From Aquibaculum arenosum (GTDB lineage: Bacteria > Pseudomonadota > Alphaproteobacteria > Kiloniellales > DSM-21159), in contig NZ_JARHUD010000011.1 in NCBI RefSeq assembly GCF_029222965.1, forward strand, positions 1 through 64,000: 64,000 bases of DNA. Direction: 5' to 3'. The notes under the pieces are model-generated. The model had not been told where the DNA came from and did not search any database. It saw only the letters and a list, made by a program, of their open reading frames with translations. This document shows positions 1-9,772 of the stretch, in pieces. Each line of letters starts with the position of its first letter. The stretch's first letter is position 1. Both the position numbers and the translations under genes were made by a program.

Positions 1-265
<265 letters not shown>

Positions 266-282
266 CCAGGGACCAGTCTCGT

Positions 283-313
283 ACGGTCCGGCGGCATTTT
301 GCTGCTGGACCGT
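283..313 (+). promoter_or_regulatory. Long stem-loop between tuf and rpsJ
   Basis: ACGGTCC (283-289) pairs with GGACCGT (307-313). A G-U pair and GCGGC/GCTGC extend it to a 13-bp stem closed by a 5-nt ATTTT loop. It is not followed by a T-run, so it is more likely a leader structure, processing site or weak attenuator for the S10 operon than an efficient terminator. The pairing is read directly; the role is inferred. Confidence 0.45.
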
Positions 314-338
314 CGGGTTCCCAAGCGAGCGCTGAACA

Positions 339-653
339 ATGGATCATCAAAACATTCGCATCCGCCTGAAGGCGTTCGATCACCGGGTTCTGGACCAGTC
401 CACCGGCGAGATCGTGAACACGGCGAGGCGAACGGGCGCCCAGGTGCGCGGACCGATTCCGCTGCCCACCCGCATTGAGCGTTTCACTGTGCTGCGCTCG
501 CCACACATCGACAAGAAGAGCCGCGAGCAGTTCGAAATGCGGACGCACAAGCGGCTCCTGGACATTGTCGACCCCACTCCGCAGACCGTCGATGCTTTGA
601 TGAAGCTCGATCTGGCCTCCGGTGTGGACGTCGAGATTAAGTTGAAGGGATGA
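339..653 (+). CDS. rpsJ: 30S ribosomal protein S10
   Basis: This 104-residue protein is the normal length for S10 (NusE), a small-subunit head protein that also takes part in NusB/NusG antitermination complexes. Recognisable segments are [17 protein letters not shown] at the N-terminus, [19 protein letters not shown] in the middle loop and the R-rich [15 protein letters not shown]. It is the first gene of the S10 operon, 73 nt after tuf. Its stop is followed within 5 nt by the chosen rplC start, so translation is probably coupled. Confidence 0.98.
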   Translation: MDHQNIRIRLKAFDHRVLDQSTGEIVNTARRTGAQVRGPIPLPTRIERFTVLRSPHIDKKSREQFEMRTHKRLLDIVDPTPQTVDALMKLDLASGVDVEIKLKG

Positions 654-658
654 CCCCA

Positions 659-1390
659 ATGCGCACGGGCTTGATTGCGCAGAAACTCGGGATGACCCGG
701 GTGTTCAAGGAGGATGGGACCCACGTGCCGGTCACCGTTCTCAAAGTGGACGCCTGCCAGGTTGTCGCGGTGCGCACTGCGGAAAAAGACGGCTACACGG
801 CGCTGCAGCTTGGCGTCGGCGCGGCGAAGCCGAATCGTGTCTCCAAGCCGGAGCGAGAGCGCTTTGCCAAGGCGAAGGTGGCGCCGAAGAAGAAGCTCGC
901 CGAGTTCCGGGTCTCCCCGGATGCGACGCTGGACGTGGGCAGCGAGCTGTCTGTCGCCCACTTCGTGGCCGGTCAGAAGGTTGACGTGACGGCATCGTCC
1001 GTCGGTAAGGGCTTCGCCGGCGCCATGAAGCGCTGGGGTTTCGGTGGCTTGCGGGCCAGCCATGGCGTGTCGGTCTCTCACCGCGCCCACGGCTCAACCG
1101 GTAACAACCAGGATCCCGGCAAGGTCTTCAAGGGCAAGAAGATGGCCGGCCACATGGGCGATCGTCGCGTGACCACCCAGAACCTGGAAGTGGTTTCGAC
1201 CGACGAGGCGCGTGGCCTGATCATGGTGCGCGGCGCGGTGCCGGGTGCCGAGGGCGGCTGGGTGCTGGTGCGCGATGCGGTCAAGGCGAAGCTGCCGGAG
1301 GATCTTCCCTTCCCGGCCGCGTTGATGCAGGCCGCCGGTCAGGCGGAGGCCGCCGAAGCGGCGCCGGCCGATAACGAGAAGGAGCAGTGA
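659..1390 (+). CDS. rplC: 50S ribosomal protein L3
   Basis: L3 binds 23S rRNA near the peptidyl-transferase centre. The protein begins [16 protein letters not shown] and contains the conserved loop [21 protein letters not shown], which includes the glutamine region methylated by PrmB in other bacteria. The ATG at 659 was chosen because AAGGG lies about 9 nt upstream; the earlier in-frame ATG at 650 overlaps the rpsJ stop and has no room for a Shine-Dalgarno. The 243-residue product ends in an acidic, alanine-rich tail typical of alphaproteobacterial L3. Confidence 0.97.
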   Translation: MRTGLIAQKLGMTRVFKEDGTHVPVTVLKVDACQVVAVRTAEKDGYTALQLGVGAAKPNRVSKPERERFAKAKVAPKKKLAEFRVSPDATLDVGSELSVAHFVAGQKVDVTASSVGKGFAGAMKRWGFGGLRASHGVSVSHRAHGSTGNNQDPGKVFKGKKMAGHMGDRRVTTQNLEVVSTDEARGLIMVRGAVPGAEGGWVLVRDAVKAKLPEDLPFPAALMQAAGQAEAAEAAPADNEKEQ

Positions 1391-1392
1391 CC

Positions 1393-2013
1393 ATGAAGCT
1401 CAAGGTCACAACGCTCGACAACGCCGAAAGCGGTGAGATCGAACTGGCCGACGAGGTCTTCGGTGTTGCCGTGCGGCGGGACATCCTGGCCCGCGTGGTC
1501 AACTGGCAGCTGGCGAAGCGCCGCGCCGGGACCCACAAGACCAAGTCCCGCGGCGAGGTGACGGGTACCTCCAAGAAGGCCTATCGCCAGAAGGGCACCG
1601 GTCGGGCGCGTCGGGGTAACCTGAAGACCAACATCATGCGCAGCGGTGGCACCGTGCATGGGCCCACGCCGCGTGATCACAGCCACGACCTGACCAAGAA
1701 GTTCCGGCAGCTCGGTCTGAAGACCGCGCTCTCGGCCAAGGCGGCCGACGGCAAGCTGGCGGTGCTGGATGCGGCCAAGGTCGACAGCCACAAGACCGGT
1801 GAGTTGGCCAAGCGGCTGCAGGCGCTGGGTTGGGGCAATGCGCTGATCATCGACGGGCCGGAAATGGACGAGTTGTTCCAGCGTGCCGTGCGCAACCTGT
1901 CTGGCATCGATGTGCTGCCGCAGCAGGGTGCCAACGTTTACGACATCCTGCGTCGCGACCAGCTCGTGCTGACCCGCAACGCCGTCGAAGCGCTGGAGGC
2001 GCGACTCAAATGA
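1393..2013 (+). CDS. rplD: 50S ribosomal protein L4
   Basis: L4 lines the polypeptide exit tunnel and, in E. coli, represses the S10 operon. The extended loop [18 protein letters not shown] and the following [19 protein letters not shown] are characteristic. ATG 1393 ([10 protein letters not shown]) is chosen over GTG 1387 because AAGGAG lies 8 nt upstream of it. The length of 206 residues is normal. The stop overlaps the rplW start (ATGA), indicating coupling. Confidence 0.97.
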   Translation: MKLKVTTLDNAESGEIELADEVFGVAVRRDILARVVNWQLAKRRAGTHKTKSRGEVTGTSKKAYRQKGTGRARRGNLKTNIMRSGGTVHGPTPRDHSHDLTKKFRQLGLKTALSAKAADGKLAVLDAAKVDSHKTGELAKRLQALGWGNALIIDGPEMDELFQRAVRNLSGIDVLPQQGANVYDILRRDQLVLTRNAVEALEARLK

Positions 2014-2342
2014 GCAGAGCACGGTCCCGCAAGAAGATCGAGGTGCGCCTCTCTGAGGAGCGCAAGCTGGAGATGATCCGGCGTCCGATCATCACCGAGA
2101 AGACCACCTTGATGGGCGAGCACAACCAGGTTGCCTTCCAGGTGCCGCTCGATGCGACCAAGCCCGAGATCAAGGCTGCGGTCGAAGGCGTTTTCTCGGT
2201 AAAGGTCAAGGCGGTCAACACGCTGATCGCCAAGGGCAAGACGAAGCGCTTCCGCGGCCGTCCGGGCCGCCGCGCGGACATCAAGAAAGCGATGGTGACG
2301 CTGGAAGAGGGTCACTCCATCGACGTGACGACGGGGATCTGA
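2010..2342 (+). CDS. rplW: 50S ribosomal protein L23
   Basis: L23 sits at the exit tunnel and docks trigger factor and SRP. The conserved core begins [19 protein letters not shown] and ends [21 protein letters not shown] 2010 overlaps the rplD stop and gives 110 residues with a basic N-terminal extension; ATG 2073 just before the core is a possible shorter start. The gene identity is certain, the exact start less so. Confidence 0.95.
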   Translation: MSRARSRKKIEVRLSEERKLEMIRRPIITEKTTLMGEHNQVAFQVPLDATKPEIKAAVEGVFSVKVKAVNTLIAKGKTKRFRGRPGRRADIKKAMVTLEEGHSIDVTTGI

Positions 2343-2346
2343 AGCG

Positions 2347-3177
2347 ATGGCGTTGAAGACCTATAATCCGGTGACGCCGGGCCAGCGCCAGCTGGTGCAG
2401 GTAGACCGTTCGGCACTGTGGAAGGGCAAGCCGGTCAAGAAGCTGACCGAAGGCCTGACCAAGTCCGGCGGCCGCAACAATCATGGGCGGATCACCGCCC
2501 GGCGGATTGGTGGCGGTCACAAGCGGACCTACCGCATCGTCGACTTCAAGCGGCGCAAGTGGGACGTTCCGGCGACGGTTGAGCGACTGGAATACGATCC
2601 CAACCGCACCGCCTTCATTGCGCTGCTGCGCTACGAAGACGGCGAGCAGGCCTACATTCTGGCTCCTCAGCGCCTGGGCGTTGGCGACAAGGTCATCGCC
2701 AGCGAGAAGGTCGACGTGAAGCCGGGCAATGCGATGCCGCTGAAGTCGGTTCCGGTGGGCACGATCGTGCACAACGTTGAGCTGAAGCCGGCCAAGGGTG
2801 GGCAGATTGCTCGCGCCGCCGGGGCCTACGTCCAGCTCGTTGGCCGCGACCAGGGTTATGCCCTGTTGCGTCTGGCTTCGGGCGAGGTGCGCATGGTGCG
2901 CCAGGAGTGCATGGCGACCATCGGTGCGGTCTCCAACCCGGATCAGACCAACGTCAAGCTCGGTAAGGCCGGTCGTCAGCGCTGGCTGGGCAAGCGCCCC
3001 TCGGTGCGTGGCGTGGCCATGAACCCGATCGATCACCCGCATGGCGGTGGTGAAGGTCGCACCTCCGGCGGTCGCCATCCGGTGACCCCCTGGGGCCAGC
3101 CGACCAAGGGCCGCAAGACCCGCCAAAACAAGAAGACCGACGCGCTCATCGTGCGGCGTCGGCACGCGAAGAAGTAA
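2347..3177 (+). CDS. rplB: 50S ribosomal protein L2
   Basis: L2 is a core 23S rRNA-binding protein needed for subunit association and peptidyl-transferase activity. The 276-residue length is standard. Key segments are [19 protein letters not shown] near residue 45, [19 protein letters not shown], and the histidine-rich [19 protein letters not shown] near the active centre. It lies 4 nt after rplW and 12 nt before rpsS. Confidence 0.98.
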   Translation: MALKTYNPVTPGQRQLVQVDRSALWKGKPVKKLTEGLTKSGGRNNHGRITARRIGGGHKRTYRIVDFKRRKWDVPATVERLEYDPNRTAFIALLRYEDGEQAYILAPQRLGVGDKVIASEKVDVKPGNAMPLKSVPVGTIVHNVELKPAKGGQIARAAGAYVQLVGRDQGYALLRLASGEVRMVRQECMATIGAVSNPDQTNVKLGKAGRQRWLGKRPSVRGVAMNPIDHPHGGGEGRTSGGRHPVTPWGQPTKGRKTRQNKKTDALIVRRRHAKK

Positions 3178-3189
3178 GGAGCCGCGAAG

Positions 3190-3468
3190 ATGGCGCGTTC
3201 TGTCTGGAAGGGCCCCTTCGTCGACGGCTTTCTGCTGAAGAAGGCGGAAGCGGTACGGGGCTCGGGACGAAACGAGATTATCAGGACCTGGTCGCGGCGC
3301 TCGACCATCATGCCGCAGTTCGTCGGCCTGACGTTTGGCGTCTACAATGGTCAGAAGTTCCTGCCGGTCCTGGTGACCGAGCACATGGTGGGTCACAAGT
3401 TCGGTGAGTTTGCGCCGACTCGGACCTTCTACGGCCACACGGCCGACAAGAAGGCGAAGCGGAGATAA
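3190..3468 (+). CDS. rpsS: 30S ribosomal protein S19
   Basis: S19 is a head protein contacting S13 and the A-site tRNA region. The 92-residue protein begins [18 protein letters not shown] and carries the diagnostic [19 protein letters not shown] and [15 protein letters not shown]. It is preceded by AAGGAG and followed 3 nt later by rplV, matching the conserved S10 order. Confidence 0.98.
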   Translation: MARSVWKGPFVDGFLLKKAEAVRGSGRNEIIRTWSRRSTIMPQFVGLTFGVYNGQKFLPVLVTEHMVGHKFGEFAPTRTFYGHTADKKAKRR

Positions 3469-3471
3469 GCG

Positions 3472-3852
3472 ATGGGCAAGCCTAAGAGAGAGCGGAGCTT
3501 GGCGGACAACGAGGCGATGGCCTCGGCCAGCATGCTGCGCACCAGCCCGCAGAAGCTGAACCTTGTGGCGGCCATGATCCGCGGCAAGGCGGCGGACAAG
3601 GCGCTGGCGGAGCTGACCTTCTCCAAGCGTCGCATCGCACAGGACGTCAGGAAGGTCCTGCAGTCCGCGATCGCGAATGCTGAGAACAATCATCAGCTCG
3701 ACGTCGACCGGCTCTATGTCGCCGAGGCGACGGTGGGCAAGGCGCTGACGATGAAGCGCTTCCGGCCCCGCGCCCGCGGTCGTGTCGGCAAGATCATCAA
3801 GCCTTGGAGCCGTCTGCGCCTGGTGGTTCGCGAGCGCGAGGAGACCGTTTAA
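3472..3852 (+). CDS. rplV: 50S ribosomal protein L22
   Basis: L22 lines the exit tunnel through a long beta-hairpin. The protein (126 residues) contains the usual [20 protein letters not shown] and, at the C-terminus, the hairpin segment [18 protein letters not shown], whose residues modulate macrolide access in other bacteria. It ends one base before the rpsC ATG, which suggests tight translational coupling. Confidence 0.97.
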   Translation: MGKPKRERSLADNEAMASASMLRTSPQKLNLVAAMIRGKAADKALAELTFSKRRIAQDVRKVLQSAIANAENNHQLDVDRLYVAEATVGKALTMKRFRPRARGRVGKIIKPWSRLRLVVREREETV

Positions 3853-3853
3853 C

Positions 3854-4549
3854 ATGGGTCACAAAGTCAATCCGATCGGCCTGCGCCTCGGCATCAACCG
3901 TACCTGGGACTCGCGGTGGTTCGCCGACAAGGACTATGGGACGCTGCTGCACGACGATCTTAAGCTGCGCGAGTTCCTCTCCAAGCGGCTAAAGCAGGCA
4001 GGCGTGTCGCGGGTCGTGATCGAGCGGCCGGCCAAGCGGGCGCGCGTGACCATTCACACTGCACGGCCGGGGGTTGTTATTGGCAAGAAGGGCGCCGATA
4101 TTGAGCGCCTGCGCCAGGACCTCGCCCGGATGACCGGCGGGGACGTGAGCCTCAACATCGTCGAAATCCGCAAGCCCGAGGTCGACGCCCAGCTGGTGGC
4201 CGATAACATCGCCCAGCAGCTCGAGCGCCGTGTCGCCTTCCGCCGCGCCATGAAGCGCGCCGTGCAGAATGCGATGCGCCTGGGTGCCCAGGGCATCCGG
4301 ATCAACTGCAGCGGCCGTCTCGGCGGCGCCGAGATCGCGCGGCTCGAGTGGTACCGCGAAGGCCGCGTGCCTTTGCACACCCTGCGCGCTGACATCGACT
4401 ACGGCGAGGCCACGGGTCACACGACCTACGGCACCTGCGGTGTGAAGGTGTGGATCTTCAAGGGCGAAGTCATGGCCCACGATCCCATGGCACAGGACAA
4501 GCGTATGGCGGAAGCGCAGCCGGGAAGCTCCGGCGGCGGGCGCCAGTAA
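3854..4549 (+). CDS. rpsC: 30S ribosomal protein S3
   Basis: S3 forms part of the mRNA entry channel. The product starts [20 protein letters not shown], has a type II KH domain with [18 protein letters not shown] around residues 72-92, and the C-terminal domain with [23 protein letters not shown] 3854 gives 231 residues; in-frame upstream sequence inside rplV is spurious. A low-complexity tail ends the protein. Confidence 0.98.
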   Translation: MGHKVNPIGLRLGINRTWDSRWFADKDYGTLLHDDLKLREFLSKRLKQAGVSRVVIERPAKRARVTIHTARPGVVIGKKGADIERLRQDLARMTGGDVSLNIVEIRKPEVDAQLVADNIAQQLERRVAFRRAMKRAVQNAMRLGAQGIRINCSGRLGGAEIARLEWYREGRVPLHTLRADIDYGEATGHTTYGTCGVKVWIFKGEVMAHDPMAQDKRMAEAQPGSSGGGRQ

Positions 4550-4589
4550 GGGCCGAACGGTCGGTCTATCAGGTTAGGGAACGGGAACG

Positions 4590-5009
4590 ATGTTGTCTCC
4601 GAAGCGGACCAAGTACCGCAAGCAGCACAAGGGCCGGATCAAGGGCATGGCCAAGGGGGGCACCGAGCTCAACTTCGGTGCCTATGGTCTGAAGGCCACG
4701 ACTCCGGGTCGGGTTTCGGCCCGCCAGATTGAGGCCGCGCGCCGGGCAATCACCCGCCACATGCGCCGCGTTGGCAAGCTGTGGATCCGCATCTTCCCGG
4801 ACGTGCCGGTCTCTCAGAAGCCGCAGGAAGTGCGCATGGGCTCCGGCAAGGGTTCCCCGGAATGGTGGGCCGCGCGGGTCAAGCCCGGTCGCATCATGTT
4901 CGAACTCGATGGCGTGAGCCGCGAGATGGCTGAGCAGGCCTTCATTCTGGCCGCAGCGAAGCTGCCGGTGCAGACGCGCTTCGTCACCCGTATCGGCGAG
5001 GAGGGCTGA
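4590..5009 (+). CDS. rplP: 50S ribosomal protein L16
   Basis: L16 helps organise the A site of the large subunit. The 139-residue product begins [19 protein letters not shown] and contains [21 protein letters not shown] and the conserved [19 protein letters not shown] loop, which carries the arginine hydroxylated in some bacteria. A 40-nt gap separates it from rpsC, longer than most gaps in this operon. Confidence 0.98.
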   Translation: MLSPKRTKYRKQHKGRIKGMAKGGTELNFGAYGLKATTPGRVSARQIEAARRAITRHMRRVGKLWIRIFPDVPVSQKPQEVRMGSGKGSPEWWAARVKPGRIMFELDGVSREMAEQAFILAAAKLPVQTRFVTRIGEEG

Positions 5010-5013
5010 CGCC

Positions 5014-5214
5014 ATGAAGGTCGTCGATTTGCGGGCGAAGACGTCCGACCAGTTGAAGGACGAGCTGCTCAAGCTGCGGCGGGAATCGTTCAATTTGCGC
5101 TTCCAGCAGGCCAGCGGCCAGCTCGAGAATACTGCGCGTGTGCGCCAGGTGCGCCGCGACATCGCGCGTATCAAGACAGTTCTGCGCGATAAGACCGCGC
5201 AGAGCGCCCAGTAG
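5014..5214 (+). CDS. rpmC: 50S ribosomal protein L29
   Basis: This 66-residue two-helix protein near the exit tunnel interacts with L23 and trigger factor. The pattern [20 protein letters not shown] followed by [19 protein letters not shown] and a basic C-terminal helix is diagnostic. It sits 4 nt after rplP and 12 nt before rpsQ in the universal order. Confidence 0.97.
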   Translation: MKVVDLRAKTSDQLKDELLKLRRESFNLRFQQASGQLENTARVRQVRRDIARIKTVLRDKTAQSAQ

Positions 5215-5226
5215 GAGTAAGGTTCC

Positions 5227-5484
5227 ATGCCGCGTCGCATGCTGCAGGGTGTCGTCGTGTCGAACAAAGGCGACAAGTCGGCCACCGTTCTCGTGGAGCG
5301 GCGGGTGATGCACCCGCTGTACAAGAAGTTTATCCGCTTGTCGAAGAAGTACCATGTCCACGATGAGCAGAATCGCTGCCGCGAAGGCGACGTGGTGCGG
5401 ATCGTGGAGTGTCGCCCGATTTCCAAGACCAAGCGCTGGACGCTGGTTGAGGAAAACGGTGCTGCCGCTTCGACGCAGGCTTAA
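5227..5484 (+). CDS. rpsQ: 30S ribosomal protein S17
   Basis: S17 is an OB-fold primary binder of 16S rRNA. The 85-residue sequence contains [19 protein letters not shown], the hallmark [19 protein letters not shown] and [18 protein letters not shown]. Neighbour spacing (12 nt on either side) fits a single transcript. Confidence 0.97.
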   Translation: MPRRMLQGVVVSNKGDKSATVLVERRVMHPLYKKFIRLSKKYHVHDEQNRCREGDVVRIVECRPISKTKRWTLVEENGAAASTQA

Positions 5485-5496
5485 GGAGCGCGCGCC

Positions 5497-5865
5497 ATGA
5501 TCCAGATGCAAACCAATCTCGATGTGGCCGATAACTCCGGCGCGCGCCGTGTCCAGTGCATTAAAGTACTGGGCGGCAGCAACCGGCGCACGGCCGGGAT
5601 CGGCGATGTGATTGTCGTGTCCGTCAAGGAAGCCATTCCGCGCGGACGCGTTAAAAAGGGCGATGTGCTGCGGGCCGTGATCGTACGCACCGCCAAGGAT
5701 ATCCGCCGCGACGACGGAACGGTGATTCGTTTCGACCGAAACGCCGCGGTGTTGATCAACAAGCAGGGTGAGCCGGTCGGAACCCGTATTTTCGGCCCGG
5801 TTACCCGCGAATTGCGCGCCAAGAAGTTCATGAAGATCATCTCCTTGGCGCCTGAGGTGTTGTAA
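5497..5865 (+). CDS. rplN: 50S ribosomal protein L14
   Basis: L14 forms part of the inter-subunit bridge and contacts 16S rRNA. The 122-residue length and the segments [39 protein letters not shown] and [13 protein letters not shown] are universal. Its TAA stop shares a base with the rplX ATG (TAATG), so the two are very likely translationally coupled. Confidence 0.98.
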   Translation: MIQMQTNLDVADNSGARRVQCIKVLGGSNRRTAGIGDVIVVSVKEAIPRGRVKKGDVLRAVIVRTAKDIRRDDGTVIRFDRNAAVLINKQGEPVGTRIFGPVTRELRAKKFMKIISLAPEVL

Positions 5866-6185
5866 TGGCGAAGCAGATGAAGATCCGCAAAGGCGACCGG
5901 GTGGTCGTCCTGACCGGAAAAGACAAGGGCCGAAGCGGCGAAGTGTTGCGGGCGATTCCGAAAGAAGATCGCGTCGTGGTGCAGGGCGTAAACATGGTGA
6001 CAAAGCACCAGCGTCCCACGGCGAGCAACCAGGGCGGCATCATGCAGATCGAAGCCCCGATCCACGTTTCCAACGTGGCGATGGCCGATCCGCGCGACGG
6101 TGCTCCGACCCGCATCGGTGTCAAGATTGACGGTGAGCGCAAGCTGCGCGTGGCCCGTCGCTCCGGCGAAGTGATCGACAGATAA
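5865..6185 (+). CDS. rplX: 50S ribosomal protein L24
   Basis: L24 initiates 50S assembly. The KOW motif is visible as [20 protein letters not shown] at residues 6-25, followed by the usual [18 protein letters not shown]. The 106-residue product overlaps rplN at the start and rplE at the end by one base each (TAATG), an unusually tight chain. Confidence 0.97.
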   Translation: MAKQMKIRKGDRVVVLTGKDKGRSGEVLRAIPKEDRVVVQGVNMVTKHQRPTASNQGGIMQIEAPIHVSNVAMADPRDGAPTRIGVKIDGERKLRVARRSGEVIDR

Positions 6186-6745
6186 TGGGCGAGGCAATGA
6201 ACATGACAGCCCGCTTCAAGGAGCGCTACGAAAGCGCGGTGAAGCCGAGCATGACCGAGGCGTTCGGCTACAAGAACGCGATGCAGATTCCGCGCCTGGA
6301 CAAGATTGTCATCAACATGGGCGTGGGTCAGGCGGTCGCCGACAGCAAGAAGCTCAACACCGCTGTCGAGGAGCTGGGACTCATCACGGGTCAGCGTCCG
6401 GTGGTAACCCGCGCCAAGCGGTCGATCGCCGGCTTCAAGCTGCGCCAGGGCATGGCCATTGGCTGCAAGGTGACGCTGCGCGGCGAGCGGATGTACGAGT
6501 TCCTCGACCGCCTGGTGACCATTGCGCTGCCGCGGGTGCGCGACTTCCGGGGGCTGAACCCCAAGTCCTTCGACGGGCATGGCAACTATGCCATGGGCCT
6601 GAAGGAGCAGCTGGTTTTCCCCGAAATCGACTATGACCGGATCGACGAGGTCCGGGGCATGGACATCATCATCTGCACGACGGCGAAGACGGACGCGGAA
6701 GCGTTCACGTTGTTGAAGCAGTTCGACATGCCCTTCCGGAACTGA
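6185..6745 (+). CDS. rplE: 50S ribosomal protein L5
   Basis: L5 binds 5S rRNA in the central protuberance. The 186-residue product has [39 protein letters not shown] and [20 protein letters not shown] 6185 overlaps the rplX stop; in-frame ATGs at 6197 and 6203 could shorten the N-terminus by 4 or 6 residues. Confidence 0.97.
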   Translation: MGEAMNMTARFKERYESAVKPSMTEAFGYKNAMQIPRLDKIVINMGVGQAVADSKKLNTAVEELGLITGQRPVVTRAKRSIAGFKLRQGMAIGCKVTLRGERMYEFLDRLVTIALPRVRDFRGLNPKSFDGHGNYAMGLKEQLVFPEIDYDRIDEVRGMDIIICTTAKTDAEAFTLLKQFDMPFRN

Positions 6746-6764
6746 CGGGCGCGAGGATTGAACG

Positions 6765-7070
6765 ATGGCTAAGAAGAGCTCTGTCGAGACAAACAAGAAT
6801 CGCGCACGGCTGGTGAAGCGTTATGCCGCCAAGCGTGCCGCGTTGAAGGCCCAGGCGACCGACCGGACGCTGCCGCCGGAGGAGCGCTTTCAGGCGTACC
6901 TCCAGCTGGCCGCGCTGCCGCGAAATTCGGCCAAGAACCGCCTGCGCAATCGCTGTGAGCTGACGGGGCGTCCCCGCGGCTACTATCGCAAGCTGCGCTT
7001 GTCGCGCATCGCCCTGAGGGAACTCGCTTCCCATGGGCAGATCCCCGGCATGACCAAAGCGAGCTGGTAA
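6765..7070 (+). CDS. rpsN: 30S ribosomal protein S14 (zinc-independent long form)
   Basis: S14 is a late-assembling head protein. The 101-residue length and the C-terminal block [20 protein letters not shown] identify the long form without the paired CxxC zinc motif; only one cysteine remains. The product therefore should not respond to zinc supply as the short S14 paralogue does in other bacteria. It lies between rplE and rpsH as usual. Confidence 0.97.
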   Translation: MAKKSSVETNKNRARLVKRYAAKRAALKAQATDRTLPPEERFQAYLQLAALPRNSAKNRLRNRCELTGRPRGYYRKLRLSRIALRELASHGQIPGMTKASW

Positions 7071-7083
7071 GGAGTACGACGGC

Positions 7084-7482
7084 ATGTCGATGAGCGATCC
7101 CCTCGGGGATATGCTGACCCGGATCCGCAACGGTCAGCAGGCGGGCAAGACCCAGATCACCGCCCCGGCCTCCAAGCTGCGCTTCAATGTGCTGGAGGTT
7201 CTTAAGCGGGAAGGTTACATTCGCGACTATCGCACGGAGAAGGATGCGAAAGGTTTCGACCAGCTTGTGGTCGAGCTCAAGTATCACGACGGCACCCCCG
7301 TTATCCGTGAGATCGCGCGGGTCTCCCGTCCCGGTCGCCGGGTTTATTCGAAGATCAAGGAGCTGCCGCGCTTCTACAACGGCCTCGGCATCATGATCCT
7401 GTCGACCCCGCGCGGGGTGATGGCGGACCATGAGGCGCGCGCGGCCAACGTAGGCGGTGAAGTTCTCTGCCGCGTGTTCTGA
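7084..7482 (+). CDS. rpsH: 30S ribosomal protein S8
   Basis: S8 is a primary 16S rRNA-binding protein and the spc operon repressor in E. coli. The sequence has [19 protein letters not shown] at the N-terminus and the C-terminal rRNA-binding block [22 protein letters not shown] 7084 gives 132 residues; ATG 7090, two codons later, is equally plausible. Confidence 0.97.
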   Translation: MSMSDPLGDMLTRIRNGQQAGKTQITAPASKLRFNVLEVLKREGYIRDYRTEKDAKGFDQLVVELKYHDGTPVIREIARVSRPGRRVYSKIKELPRFYNGLGIMILSTPRGVMADHEARAANVGGEVLCRVF

Positions 7483-7496
7483 GGGAGTTTTCGGTT

Positions 7497-8030
7497 ATGT
7501 CGCGAGTGGGCAAGAACCCGGTGGCCGTTCCCGACGGCGTCGACGTCAAGATCGACGGCGTGCTGGTGACGGCCAAGGGCAAGCTGGGCGAACTGCAGTA
7601 CCGGGCGACCGAAGACGTGCAGATCGCTATGGAAGACGGCAAGGTGACGGTTACGCCGGCCAACGAGGGCAAGCGGGCCCGGGCCATGTGGGGCACGGCA
7701 CGTGCGCGCATCCAGAACATGGTGCGCGGTGTGTCCGAGGGCTTCAAGCGTGACCTGGAGATCACCGGCGTTGGTTACCGCGCGGCGGTACAGGGCTCGA
7801 CCCTGAACCTGCAGCTCGGCTACAGCCATGATATCAACTATCCGATCCCCGAGGGTCTGAAGGTGGTCTGCGAGCGGCAGAGCGCCATTTCGATCTCCGG
7901 CGCGGACAAGCAGCTCGTCGGCCAGTTCGCGGCCGAGGTGCGCGGCATGCGTGCTCCGGAACCCTACAAGGGCAAGGGCGTCCGCTATTCGGACGAGCAG
8001 ATCATCCGCAAGGAAGGCAAGAAGAAGTAA
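7497..8030 (+). CDS. rplF: 50S ribosomal protein L6
   Basis: L6 lies near the sarcin-ricin loop and the factor-binding site. The 177-residue product starts [19 protein letters not shown] and carries the C-terminal signature [17 protein letters not shown]. Its stop shares a base with the rplR start (TAATG). Confidence 0.98.
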   Translation: MSRVGKNPVAVPDGVDVKIDGVLVTAKGKLGELQYRATEDVQIAMEDGKVTVTPANEGKRARAMWGTARARIQNMVRGVSEGFKRDLEITGVGYRAAVQGSTLNLQLGYSHDINYPIPEGLKVVCERQSAISISGADKQLVGQFAAEVRGMRAPEPYKGKGVRYSDEQIIRKEGKKK

Positions 8031-8392
8031 TGCTCACCGCCCGGCAAAAGCTGCGGAATCGCGCCATTCGGGTGCGCAGCGATCTCCGCCGCAAGTCGAA
8101 TGGTCGGCCGCGACTGTCGGTTTTCCGTTCGAGCAAGCACATCTACGCCCAGGTGATCGACGACGCCAAGGGTGCCACGCTGGTGGCAGCTTCGACGATC
8201 GATCCGGATCTGAAGGGCAAGTTGAAGTCCGGCGCGGACACCGCGGCCGCTGCCGAGGTGGGCAAGCTCATTGCCGAGCGTGCGAAGCAGGCGGGCGTTG
8301 CCGAGGTGGTGTTCGACCGCGGCGGCTACATTTACCACGGTCGGGTCAAGGCTCTCGCCGAAGCGGCGCGCGAAGCCGGCCTGTCGTTCTGA
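8030..8392 (+). CDS. rplR: 50S ribosomal protein L18
   Basis: L18 binds 5S rRNA with L5. The 120-residue product has a basic N-terminus ([20 protein letters not shown]) that contacts 5S rRNA, then [20 protein letters not shown] and the terminal [20 protein letters not shown]. It is coupled to rplF through a one-base overlap and precedes rpsE by 20 nt. Confidence 0.97.
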   Translation: MLTARQKLRNRAIRVRSDLRRKSNGRPRLSVFRSSKHIYAQVIDDAKGATLVAASTIDPDLKGKLKSGADTAAAAEVGKLIAERAKQAGVAEVVFDRGGYIYHGRVKALAEAAREAGLSF

Positions 8393-8412
8393 GCGTATAG
8401 GGACAGCGAAGC

Positions 8413-8976
8413 ATGGCACGTCCGCAGAGAGAAGACCGGTCCCCGCGTGATCGCGAGGATTCGGAAATCGTCGACAAGCTGGTCGGCATCAACCGCGTGG
8501 CCAAGGTGGTCAAGGGTGGCCGCCGGTTCGGCTTTGCCGCTCTGGTCGTCGTCGGCGATCAGCGGGGCCGGGTCGGCTTCGGCCACGGCAAGGCCCGCGA
8601 GGTGCCTGAGGCGATCCGCAAGGCCACGGAGTCGGCCAAGCGCGGCATGCGTCGTGTGCCCCTGCGCGAAGGTCGCACGCTGCATCATGACATCGACGGT
8701 CACTTCGGGGCCGGCAAGGTCGTGTTGCGCGCGGCACCGGCAGGTACCGGCATCATCGCCGGTGGCCCGATGCGCGCCATCTTCGAGTGCCTCGGGGTGC
8801 AGGACGTGGTCGCTAAGTCGCTGGGCACGCAGAACCCCTACAACATGATCCGCGCGACCTTCGATGCGCTCACCCGCGTGCAGAGCCCGCGGATGGTGGC
8901 ACAGCGTCGCGGCCGTAAGGTCAGCGACATCCTCGGCCGGCGCGAAGACAGCGCCGGCGCGGCTGGCACGGAGTAA
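8413..8976 (+). CDS. rpsE: 30S ribosomal protein S5
   Basis: S5 affects decoding fidelity and mRNA unwinding at the entry tunnel. The N-terminal double-stranded-RNA-binding-like domain contains [20 protein letters not shown], and [20 protein letters not shown] is the diagnostic S5 motif; [18 protein letters not shown] follows. At 187 residues it is slightly longer than E. coli S5 (167), with charged N- and C-terminal extensions typical of alphaproteobacteria. Confidence 0.98.
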   Translation: MARPQREDRSPRDREDSEIVDKLVGINRVAKVVKGGRRFGFAALVVVGDQRGRVGFGHGKAREVPEAIRKATESAKRGMRRVPLREGRTLHHDIDGHFGAGKVVLRAAPAGTGIIAGGPMRAIFECLGVQDVVAKSLGTQNPYNMIRATFDALTRVQSPRMVAQRRGRKVSDILGRREDSAGAAGTE

Positions 8977-8982
8977 GGGTCG

Positions 8983-9168
8983 ATGAGCGATAAAGCCACC
9001 GTCATCGTACAGCAGGTGCGCAGCCCGCGTGGCCGCACGCAGGATCAGCGCGCCACGCTGCAAGGCCTCGGCCTGGGCAAGATCAACCGCGTGCGCGAGC
9101 TGGAAGATACGCCAGCCGTGCGCGGGATGATCAACAAGGTCGCGCACCTGGTCAAAGTCGTGGAGTGA
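8983..9168 (+). CDS. rpmD: 50S ribosomal protein L30
   Basis: This 61-residue protein is the bacterial short form of L30. The pattern [20 protein letters not shown] followed by [20 protein letters not shown] is typical. It lies 6 nt after rpsE; the 65-nt gap before rplO is longer than usual but shows no obvious terminator. Confidence 0.96.
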   Translation: MSDKATVIVQQVRSPRGRTQDQRATLQGLGLGKINRVRELEDTPAVRGMINKVAHLVKVVE

Positions 9169-9233
9169 TTTTCCGGCTCGCTTAGGCGAACCGGACCGGC
9201 GCTGCCGGCGCCGCGGTCAAAGGATGTGATGAG

Positions 9234-9731
9234 ATGAAGCTGAATGAGCTGAGCGACAACCCCGGTGCGCGCCGGGCGCGCAAGCGCCTTGGGCGCGGCA
9301 TCGGTTCCGGCCTGGGCAAGACCTCGGGCAAGGGCCACAAGGGCCAGAAGGCCCGGCGCGGCGTCGCCATCAAGGGCTTCGAAGGTGGCCAGATGCCGCT
9401 ACATCGGCGTTTGCCGAAGCGGGGTTTCAACAATATTTTCCGTCGCGACTATGTTGAGGTGAGCCTGCGTCGCTTGCAGGCGGCCATCGAATCCGGCAAG
9501 CTGAATGCCAGCAAGCCGATCGATGCGGAGACCATGCGCGCTGCCGGTCTGTTCAAGCAGACCCGTGACGGCGTTCGTTTGCTCGGCGGCGGGGAACTCA
9601 GCAGCAAGGTCGAGATCACCGTGGCCGGCGCCACCAAGGGTGCGGTCGAGGCCGTGGAGAAGGCTGGCGGCAAGGTTACTGTGGTCGCGCCGAAGCCGGC
9701 TGCCGCGGACAGCGCCGCCGCGAGCGAATGA
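9234..9731 (+). CDS. rplO: 50S ribosomal protein L15
   Basis: L15 is an early large-subunit assembly protein. It begins [20 protein letters not shown] and has the glycine-rich rRNA-binding extension [20 protein letters not shown] and [18 protein letters not shown]. The 165-residue product ends in an alanine-rich tail. AGGATG-type Shine-Dalgarno sequence precedes ATG 9234; secY follows after 41 nt as in the universal spc operon. Confidence 0.97.
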   Translation: MKLNELSDNPGARRARKRLGRGIGSGLGKTSGKGHKGQKARRGVAIKGFEGGQMPLHRRLPKRGFNNIFRRDYVEVSLRRLQAAIESGKLNASKPIDAETMRAAGLFKQTRDGVRLLGGGELSSKVEITVAGATKGAVEAVEKAGGKVTVVAPKPAAADSAAASE

Positions 9732-9772
9732 CGATCCGTCACCAACGGGACGTTCCCGGGAAGGCCTGAGGT

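Noticed and set aside
2281-3855. 524-codon open frame on the minus strand over ribosomal protein genes
   Set aside because: Opposes rplB-rpsS-rplV, all intact and conserved; it is a GC-driven shadow.
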